NCBI RefSeq assembly: GCF_003814555.1
Contig: NZ_RKQN01000001.1
Span: 1,156,566 to 1,220,565, forward strand
Direction of reading: 5' to 3'
Origin: Vulcaniibacterium tengchongense
Lineage (GTDB): Bacteria > Pseudomonadota > Gammaproteobacteria > Xanthomonadales > Xanthomonadaceae
DNA: 64,000 bases
In this document: piece after piece, positions 58,106 through 64,000 of the stretch
Layout: every line of letters begins with the position of its first letter
Position numbering within the stretch: position 1 is the first letter of the stretch
Notes under the pieces: generated by a model
The model's input: the letters and a program-made list of their open reading frames with translations, nothing else
Told to the model about the DNA's origin: nothing
Databases searched by the model: none
Program-made: the position numbers and the translations under genes

Positions 58106-59749
58106 CTACGGTTTGGCTTCCGCCACCGGCGTCAGGCGCAGGTCGTGGAAGTCGAAGCTGAAGTCGGTCAGCGGCGACACCGCTTCCATTCGCGCCTCGC
58201 GGACCGCGCCGTCGGGCGTGAGCGCGAAGCTCACGAACGCGTCGGCGTTGAGCCAGCGCTCGTTCCAGCGCACCAGGAAGGTGTCGTGCTGCCAGTGCTC
58301 GAGCCGGCCGACCAGGCTGGGCGTGCGGCCGAAGCGCATGACCAGCGCGTCGCCCTCGTGCGCCACCGCCACCTCGCCGTACCACGGGTCCCGATAGGTG
58401 CCGGCGTAGCGCGCCAGCGGCAGCGAGGGTTCGGAATCGGCGTCGCGGGCCTGCAGGTGCTTGCGCCAGTCCTCGTCGGCCTTCCCGCGCGACTTCGCCA
58501 GCGCCGCGGCATAGGCCGCCGCCCAGTCGGTCTTCGGTGCGCCGAGGTAGGCGTCGAGCGCGCGCAGCGTCACCGCGTTGAACGCGCCGCCGGCTTCGGC
58601 GTTGGTCAGCACGACGATGCCGAGCCCGCGCTCCGGCACCAGCGTCACCCGCGACACCATGCCCGGCCAGCCGCCGGTGTGCCAGACCAGCTTGGCGCCG
58701 CGGTAGTCCGACAGCTGCCAGCCCTCGCCGTAGCCGAGGAAGTTGGGCCGCGCCGGCGCCAGTTCCGGCACCGCCGGCTCGGGAACCGGGATCGGCGTGA
58801 CCACCGACCACATCGCCTGCTGCCGCTTGGCGCTGAACAAGCGCCGCTCGCGTCCGTCCGCGCCGCGGTAGACGCCGCCGGCCAGCTGCATGCGCAACCA
58901 GCGGCTCATGTCGCGCAGGTTCGAATAGATGCCGCCGGCGCCGGACACGTTGCCCCAGGCCATGCGCGGCGCCGGGACGAGCTCGCCGACGAACCCGGCG
59001 CGCGCATAGCCGGTGGCGACCTCGTCGCCGGGGCGCAGCGCGTCGCTGTTGATGCGGGTGTCGCGCATGCCCAGCGGGTCGAAGATGCGCCGCTGCAGGA
59101 ACCGCGCGTAGCTCGTGCCGCTGGCCTGCTCGATCACCAGCTGGGCCACGCCGTAGAGGATGTTGTCGTAGGCGTAGCGCTCGCGGAAGCCGCCGCTCAG
59201 CGGCACGTGCCGGAGCCGGCGCGCCACCTCTTCGGTCGAGTAGTCCGTGCCCGGCCAGTACAGCAGGTCGCCCGCGCCCAGGCCGAGGCCGCTGCGGTGC
59301 GCGAGCAGGTCGCGCACGCGCATCTCCGCGGTGACGTAGGGATCGCTCATGCGGAACCAGGGCAGATGGTCGATCACCCGGTCGTCCAGGCCCAGCTTGC
59401 CTTCGTCGGCGAGGATCGACAGCGCCGCGGCGGTGAAGGCCTTGGTGTTGGAGGCGATCGCGAACAGGGTGCGCGGGCCGACCGGCGCCGGCTTGCCGAG
59501 TTCGCGCACGCCGTAGCCGCGCTCGAGCACGACCTCGCCGTCCTTGACGATCGCCACCGCGATGCCGGGCACCTCGAAGCGGCGGCGCACGTCATCGACG
59601 TAGGCGTCGAAGTCCCGCAGTTGCTCGGGCAGCGTCGCGGCTGCGGACGGCGGCGGACCCGCCGCCTGCGCGCCCGCCGGCCCCGCGCCGCCCAGCAGCA
59701 ACGCCGCGCCCACCGCGGCTCCCCGCATCCATCCGCTCGCCCGTGGCAT
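58106..59749 (-). CDS. secreted beta-lactamase-like serine hydrolase
   Basis: Class C beta-lactamase/DD-peptidase-fold enzyme of 547 residues. Signal peptide to about AGA (27). Active-site S100-x-x-K103 (SNTK), Y194-D-N196, and the KTG-equivalent H357-T-G. A C-terminal DUF3471-like beta domain (about 455-545: LARYAGTYRDPWYGEVAVAH) follows. Such enzymes act as esterases or D-amino-acid peptidases in the periplasm; antibiotic resistance is not implied. CGGAG precedes ATG 59749. Confidence 0.9.
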   Translation of the reverse strand: MPRASGWMRGAAVGAALLLGGAGPAGAQAAGPPPSAAATLPEQLRDFDAYVDDVRRRFEVPGIAVAIVKDGEVVLERGYGVRELGKPAPVGPRTLFAIASNTKAFTAAALSILADEGKLGLDDRVIDHLPWFRMSDPYVTAEMRVRDLLAHRSGLGLGAGDLLYWPGTDYSTEEVARRLRHVPLSGGFRERYAYDNILYGVAQLVIEQASGTSYARFLQRRIFDPLGMRDTRINSDALRPGDEVATGYARAGFVGELVPAPRMAWGNVSGAGGIYSNLRDMSRWLRMQLAGGVYRGADGRERRLFSAKRQQAMWSVVTPIPVPEPAVPELAPARPNFLGYGEGWQLSDYRGAKLVWHTGGWPGMVSRVTLVPERGLGIVVLTNAEAGGAFNAVTLRALDAYLGAPKTDWAAAYAAALAKSRGKADEDWRKHLQARDADSEPSLPLARYAGTYRDPWYGEVAVAHEGDALVMRFGRTPSLVGRLEHWQHDTFLVRWNERWLNADAFVSFALTPDGAVREARMEAVSPLTDFSFDFHDLRLTPVAEAKP

Positions 59750-59967
59750 CCGCACTCCGTTTTTGATCCGGCCGCCGCCGACTGTGCCCGATCGCCGCGC
59801 GCGCGGCACAGGCCGAAGGTCAGGGGCGGCATAATGCCCGGCTTCGCCGCCGCTTCCGCAACGCCTTCGCTCCTTCCGCGCCCACGGGTCGGGCGAGGCG
59901 CGCCGGCCAGGGCGGTCCTTCGGCCATTACCCTCCGCAGCGGAGGACACCGGGTCCGCACCACGCGC

Positions 59968-61233
59968 ATGTCCAGCCCCACGCCCGCCACCGCCCAGCTC
60001 GCCGTCGTCGGCGGCGGCCCCGCCGGCCTGATGGCGGCCGAGGCCGCGCGCGCGGCGGGGGTCGAGGTCGATCTGTTCGAGGGCAAGGGCTCGGTCGGGC
60101 GCAAGTTCCTGATCGCCGGCAAGGGCGGCCTCAATCTCACCCACGGCGAACCGCGCCCGGGGTTCGACGCGCGCTACCGCGAACGCGCGCGCGAGGTCGG
60201 CGCCTGGCTCGACGACTTCGATGCCGGCGCGCTGCGCGAATGGGCCCGCAGCCTGGGCGTGGAGACCTTCGTCGGCAGCTCCGGACGCGTGTTCCCGCTC
60301 GACCGCAAGGCCGCGCCGCTGCTGCGCGGCTGGGTCAGGCGGCTGCGCGACCAGGGCGTGCGCTTCCACGTCCATCACCGCTGGCTTGGCTGGGACGAGG
60401 ACGGCGCGTTGCGCCTGGCCGCGCCCGAAGGCGAGCGCCGCGTTCGCGCCGGGGCGACGGTGCTGGCGCTGGGTGGCGGCAGCTGGCCGCAGCTCGGTTC
60501 CGACGGCGCCTGGCAGGACCTGCTGCGCGCACGCGGGGTCGACGTCGCCCCGCTCGTCCCGGCGAACTGCGGCTTCGACGTCGGCTGGAGCGCGCATTTC
60601 GCCGAACGCCACGCCGGCGCGCCGTTGAAGCCGGTGGTCGCGCACTGGCGCGACGCCGACGGGCGCGAGCGGTCGCTGCAGGGCGAATGCGTCGCCACCG
60701 CCACCGGCGTGGAGGGCAGCCTGGTCTATGCGCTGTCGGCGATGTTGCGCGACGCCATCGCGGCCGCCGGCGAGGCCGTGCTGACGCTGGACCTGGCGCC
60801 GGGCCGCGACGTGGAACGCCTGCAACGCGACCTGGCCAGGCCGCGCAACGGCCGCAGCCTCGGCGAACACCTGCGCCGGCAGACCGGCCTGGGTGCGGCG
60901 AAGGCCGCGCTGCTGCGCGAGGTCTGCGGCGGCGCGGCCCTGCAGGATCCGCAGCGCGCGGCGCAGGCGATCAAGCGCCTGCCCCTGCGCCTGCGGCGGC
61001 CGCGGCCCTTGGCCGAGGCGATCAGCAGCGCCGGCGGCGTACGCCTGGAAGCGCTCGACGAGCGGCTGATGCTGAAGGCGCTGCCGGGCACGTTCTGCGC
61101 CGGCGAGATGCTCGACTGGGAAGCGCCCACCGGCGGCTACCTGCTCACCGCCTGCTACGCCAGCGGCCTGCGCGCCGGCCGCGGCGCCGTGGCCTGGCTG
61201 CGCGGGCACCGATCGGCGCCTGCGAGCGCGTAG
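59968..61233 (+). CDS. HI0933-like/TIGR03862 flavoprotein
   Basis: A 421-residue FAD-dependent protein. The FAD-binding VVGGGPAGLMAAE is at 13-25, followed by GRKFLIAGKGGLNLTH at 45-60, the HI0933/TIGR03862 signature. LALGGGSWPQLGSDG is the second nucleotide block, and FCAGEMLDWEAPTGGYLLTAC the C-terminal one. Function unknown; probable dehydrogenase or tRNA/lipid-related flavoprotein. A CATAAT -10-like box lies near 59830-59835. The 216 bases after it (61234-61449) have no gene. Confidence 0.88.
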   Translation: MSSPTPATAQLAVVGGGPAGLMAAEAARAAGVEVDLFEGKGSVGRKFLIAGKGGLNLTHGEPRPGFDARYRERAREVGAWLDDFDAGALREWARSLGVETFVGSSGRVFPLDRKAAPLLRGWVRRLRDQGVRFHVHHRWLGWDEDGALRLAAPEGERRVRAGATVLALGGGSWPQLGSDGAWQDLLRARGVDVAPLVPANCGFDVGWSAHFAERHAGAPLKPVVAHWRDADGRERSLQGECVATATGVEGSLVYALSAMLRDAIAAAGEAVLTLDLAPGRDVERLQRDLARPRNGRSLGEHLRRQTGLGAAKAALLREVCGGAALQDPQRAAQAIKRLPLRLRRPRPLAEAISSAGGVRLEALDERLMLKALPGTFCAGEMLDWEAPTGGYLLTACYASGLRAGRGAVAWLRGHRSAPASA

Positions 61234-61449
61234 CCGACGCGGCTCGAGCGGGCCCGGCGGGCGCCGCTTGCGCGACGACGGTTCCGCCCGTCCCGCGGCC
61301 CCGGCCCCGGTTGCGCGGCTCGACCGCGCGCGGCCCAGCGCAGGACGGCCCGAGCCTTCCGGGCGAAACCTCCGAAGCCGACGCCGCGGCGAGCGGCTTC
61401 CCGGCCCAAGCGCGGGCACCGGGCGCCGGCCCGCCGGCGCCCCCGCGAC

Positions 61450-62106
61450 CTAGCCGCGCTTGCCCGCGTTCGCGGTTCGGGCGCCGGCCGGCTTGAGGTA
61501 CATCGCGATCGCGCACAGGGCGATGCCGCTGGCCTTCGCCGCCGGCAGGTCGGTGCCCTTCAGGCCCATCAGCCGCACCACCTCGTCGCCGCCTTCCTCG
61601 ACCTTGGCCAGCGCGATGTAGCCGGCGCGGTCGCCGCCGCAGATCGCGTTCGCCGGCGTCGCCGTCGGCGGCGTTTCCTGCAACACCCGGCGCAGTTCGA
61701 CCGGTTGCCCGGCGTCGATCTGCAGCGCCTGCGCATAGGTGGCGCCGGCCGAGTACTCGTCGCTGCCCTTGACGATGGCGACGCGTTCGGTGGTGAAGCT
61801 GGCGCCGTTCTCGCCGCGCAGTTCGGTGTCCTGGATGTCGAGCTTGCCGGTGATCGCGCTCGCCACCGGATTGCCCGGCTCGAACTCGCCCAGCGCCTCG
61901 GCCTTCAGCACCGGCGGCGAGGCGCGCTCGGTCGGGGCGATGTTCACGTCCGGCTGCGGATTGGCCGGCGGCGCCGGCGCGGTGATCCCCGGCGGCGGCG
62001 CGCTGTTGGCCGGGGTCTGCTGCTGGCAGGCGGCGACCAGGGCCGCGAGCAGCAGGGACGATGCCAACGACGACGGCAGACGGCGGGTCTTGCTGGGTTC
62101 GATCAT
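61450..62106 (-). CDS. hypothetical lipoprotein
   Basis: A 218-residue predicted lipoprotein: signal peptide ending LVAAC with lipid-acceptor C27, then a Pro/Ala/Asn linker to about 60. The folded part has no family name I can give; it includes DTELRGENGASFTTERVAIV and CGGDRAGYIALAKV. Similar proteins occur in Xanthomonadales next to trhO, from memory. It lies 46 bp after the trhO stop on the same strand. Function unknown. Confidence 0.78.
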   Translation of the reverse strand: MIEPSKTRRLPSSLASSLLLAALVAACQQQTPANSAPPPGITAPAPPANPQPDVNIAPTERASPPVLKAEALGEFEPGNPVASAITGKLDIQDTELRGENGASFTTERVAIVKGSDEYSAGATYAQALQIDAGQPVELRRVLQETPPTATPANAICGGDRAGYIALAKVEEGGDEVVRLMGLKGTDLPAAKASGIALCAIAMYLKPAGARTANAGKRG

Positions 62107-62152
62107 CGCGTTTCTCGGTAGCGTGAAGGGGAAGCCGCGTCCCGGCGGCGCG

Positions 62153-62893
62153 TCAGGCCGCGTCGTCCAGCAGCGGCTGCAGTTGCGGGTCGAGCGCGAT
62201 CCGCGCATCGAAGACGAAGCAGCGGCCGCGGTAGTGGCGGCCGCCGACCTGCTCGAAATAGCCGAGGATGCCGCCGTCCAGCTGCAGCACGTCGCCGAGG
62301 CCTTCCGCGCGCATCCACAGCGCGGCCTTCTCGCAGCGGATGCCGCCGGTGCAGAAGCCGACCACGGTGGCGTCGCGCAGCGCCTCGCGGTGCGGCTGCA
62401 GCGCGTCGGGCAGGTCGGCGAAATTGTCGATCGGCAGGGTCAGCGCGCCGGCGAAGGTGCCGTAGCCGACCTCCTCGCGGTTGCGCGTATCCAGCAGCAG
62501 CACCGGCCGGCCGGCGTCGTCGTGCCCCTGGTCGAGCCAGCGCGCCAGTTCGCCCGGCGCGACCGCCGGCGCGCGCGCCGCCAGCGGCGAGGCGTTGTCG
62601 CGGCGGAAGCTGATGATCTCCGGCTTGACCTTGACCTTCAGCCGCGCGAACGGCTGCGACCGGCTGCGGCTGTACTTGACCGGCATCGCGGCGAAGCGCG
62701 GATCCTCGCGCAGGCGCGCGAGGAATCCGTGGACGGCCGCGTCCGCGCCGGCGAGGAACAGGTTGAGGCCCTCCGGCGCGATCAGCACGGTGCCGCGCAG
62801 CGCGCCGGCCTCGGCCCAGGCGCGGATCCGGTCGGCGAGCGTCGCGGGCGCTTCGATGGCGACGAAGCGGTAGGCGGCGATGTTCAACGTCAT
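62153..62893 (-). CDS. trhO: tRNA U34 hydroxylase TrhO (rhodanese-like)
   Basis: Oxygen-dependent formation of 5-hydroxyuridine at tRNA position 34 (YceA/TrhO family). The protein has 246 residues. An N-terminal acylphosphatase-like domain (RGTVLIAPEGLNLFLAG) precedes the rhodanese domain with the active cysteine C181 in GFCTGGIRCEKA; LDGGILGYFEQ is the typical end. Its ATG stands six bases after TACAAT, so the mRNA is probably leaderless. Confidence 0.9.
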   Translation of the reverse strand: MTLNIAAYRFVAIEAPATLADRIRAWAEAGALRGTVLIAPEGLNLFLAGADAAVHGFLARLREDPRFAAMPVKYSRSRSQPFARLKVKVKPEIISFRRDNASPLAARAPAVAPGELARWLDQGHDDAGRPVLLLDTRNREEVGYGTFAGALTLPIDNFADLPDALQPHREALRDATVVGFCTGGIRCEKAALWMRAEGLGDVLQLDGGILGYFEQVGGRHYRGRCFVFDARIALDPQLQPLLDDAA

Positions 62894-62905
62894 CGGCGCA
62901 TTGTA
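62894..62905 (-). promoter_or_regulatory. putative leaderless promoter box of trhO
   Basis: TACAAT (62900-62905 on the minus strand), six bases GCGCCG, then ATG 62893. The best -35-like TTGATG is 20 bases upstream, longer than usual. Confidence 0.5.
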
Positions 62906-62927
62906 GGCGCCGTTCGCTAAAAACCCA

Positions 62928-63662
62928 TCAACGCGGTTCGCGTTCCGGGGCGGCCGCGGCGTCGCGCTGCCGCCCCGCCCGGCGCAGCCACAGCGCGGCC
63001 AGCGCCAGCCACAGCCAGATCGCGGCCACCACCGCCTTCTGGCCCAGTCCGCGCGGCAGCTCGCGCCATAGCGCATGCACCCACATCGCCACGAAACACA
63101 GCGCGGCCAGGACGAACGCGGGAACGAAGCGCCCGCGCCAGACCGGATCGGCACGGAAGCGCCAGGCCTGCAGCAGCATCGCCACCGTGGTGCACAGGAA
63201 CGCCGCCTGCGCCGAGACGCTATGCACGAACTGCTCGATGGTCGGCGGCTGCCCGGGCAGGTAGGTGTGCGCGAGCGCGGTGGTGACCAGCGCCGCCGCG
63301 CCGGCGACGAACAGCACGGCCGGCGCGGCGCTGCGCCGTTGCGGCGTCGAGACCGCGTAGCAGCCGAGCCCGAGCGCCGCCAGCGCCAGCGCCAACGCGC
63401 AATACGCCGCCTTGAGCCAGGCGCCGTACGGACCGGCCAGGTAGAAGCTCAGCGGCGCCAGCCGCCACGGCAATTCGGGACGCAGCGCGTGCAGCGCCAG
63501 CACCCCGAGCGCGAACGCGAGCGTGCCCAGCAGCGCGGCGTGGCCGAGCCGGCGCGGCCATGCGCCGCCGCGCCCGGCCGGCGCCGGGTCCGCCGCCGGC
63601 GCGCGGCCGTCCTCGCCAGGCACGTCGCGAGCCGGCCCGCGCCGCAGCGGCGGCGCGGTCAT
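62928..63662 (-). CDS. DUF998-like membrane protein
   Basis: A 244-residue inner-membrane protein with about six helices after a Pro/Ala-rich cytosolic N terminus (about 1-35). The segment LSFYLAGPYGAWLKAAYCAL and HSVSAQAAFLCTTVAMLLQAWRFR match DUF998 proteins, whose function is unknown. It starts seven bases after the autotransporter stop codon, so the two are probably one transcript. Confidence 0.8.
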   Translation of the reverse strand: MTAPPLRRGPARDVPGEDGRAPAADPAPAGRGGAWPRRLGHAALLGTLAFALGVLALHALRPELPWRLAPLSFYLAGPYGAWLKAAYCALALALAALGLGCYAVSTPQRRSAAPAVLFVAGAAALVTTALAHTYLPGQPPTIEQFVHSVSAQAAFLCTTVAMLLQAWRFRADPVWRGRFVPAFVLAALCFVAMWVHALWRELPRGLGQKAVVAAIWLWLALAALWLRRAGRQRDAAAAPEREPR

Positions 63663-63669
63663 GCGGCGC

Positions 63670-64000
63670 TCACCACGCGAACCTCATGCCGAGGTTGCCT
63701 TCCACGCTCTCCCGGTCCTCGCCGGCGTCGTCGAGGTCGACGGTGTAGTCGCCGACCAGATACACGCTGAAATGCGCATTGAAGCGCGCGACCACGCCGC
63801 CACCGAACTCGAACGCGTTGAACGCCTGCTCGCCGACGACCACGTTGCCGTCGAAGTCGAGCCGGTCCTGGCCACCGAAGCCGTGCCAGAGGTTGGCCTT
63901 CAGGTAAGGCTGCAGCAGGCCGCGCGCGCTTTCGTAATGGCCTGCCAGGCGCAGGCCGACGCGGCCGATCAGGGCGTCGTCGCTGTCGAAGGCCACGCCG
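63670..64000 (-). CDS. 3' end of an autotransporter-type outer-membrane gene (partial)
   Basis: The last 110 codons of a gene that runs past the window edge. The visible part is a C-terminal autotransporter beta-barrel: GRVGLRLAGHYESARGLLQPYLKANLWHGFGGQDRLDFDG (parts GLRLAGHYE and LLQPYLKANLWHGF), then alternating hydrophobic strands and the terminal MRFAW, with the aromatic last residue that barrel insertion uses. Passenger and start are outside the window. Seven bases separate it from the DUF998 gene. Confidence 0.82.
   Translation of the reverse strand, partial: GVAFDSDDALIGRVGLRLAGHYESARGLLQPYLKANLWHGFGGQDRLDFDGNVVVGEQAFNAFEFGGGVVARFNAHFSVYLVGDYTVDLDDAGEDRESVEGNLGMRFAW

Overview
The window is very GC-rich double-stranded chromosomal DNA from a gammaproteobacterium of the Xanthomonadales/Lysobacterales type (Lysobacter, Luteimonas or Xanthomonas-like). 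The evidence is the gene content: a ferredoxin-NADP reductase with a Xanthomonas-style N terminus, a Xanthomonas/Caulobacter-type TonB-dependent receptor next to SapC, cupin and tryptophan-halogenase genes, many predicted periplasmic hydrolases and a long Lhr helicase. This is inference from family knowledge; no rRNA or tRNA gene lies in the window to settle it.

Bases 1-1914 look like the right-hand end of a mobile element. They are visibly less GC-rich than the rest, carry a D12-class DNA adenine methyltransferase and a HEPN-like protein, and end in two near-identical 20-bp direct repeats 22 bp apart followed by a terminal ACA. The junction lies inside a DUF488 gene, whose 5' part (1915-2084, minus strand) survives. 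Everything to the right looks like ordinary chromosome.

2186-10892 holds fpr, a glutathione peroxidase, a TonB-dependent receptor, a secreted amidohydrolase with an extra N-terminal domain, and a divergent M3 peptidase with a strong terminator. 10952-17896 is a nutrient-uptake locus on the minus strand: LacI-type operator, leader with hairpins and a possible 30-codon upstream ORF, TonB receptor, intrinsic terminator, then sapC, a cupin-8/JmjC-like protein and a flavin-dependent halogenase with intact catalytic residues.

18138-27938 has a class-2 lipase, a glycerophosphodiesterase carrying an EF-hand-like loop, DUF72 overlapping a UdgX-type uracil-DNA glycosylase, Lhr helicase and a divergent sirtuin. 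28016-41663 is mostly housekeeping: amino-acid permease, cyclopropane synthase, RsiV-like lipoprotein, RluF, a histone-H1-like protein paired with a small acetyltransferase, rhomboid protease, POT transporter, GST, M14 peptidase, an MliC/COG3650 fusion lipoprotein, a SpoIIAA-like protein, ThpR and an AlkB homologue.

41726-64000 holds Uup, a DUF2236 oxygenase, SelO, two small conserved genes, an MFS carrier, a DeaD-type helicase, an EamA carrier, an XRE regulator, an ArsR/SRPBCC pair, an LLM oxidoreductase, a SnoaL-like protein, an SDR, ChrA, a serine hydrolase, a TIGR03862-type flavoprotein, a lipoprotein, TrhO, a DUF998 protein and the 3' end of an autotransporter gene. At least six genes across the window share a TA-N3-T box placed exactly six bases before ATG, which suggests leaderless transcripts. 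The only gene-free stretch longer than 300 bases is 17689-18137 (with 17600-17688 if the small ORF is not real).
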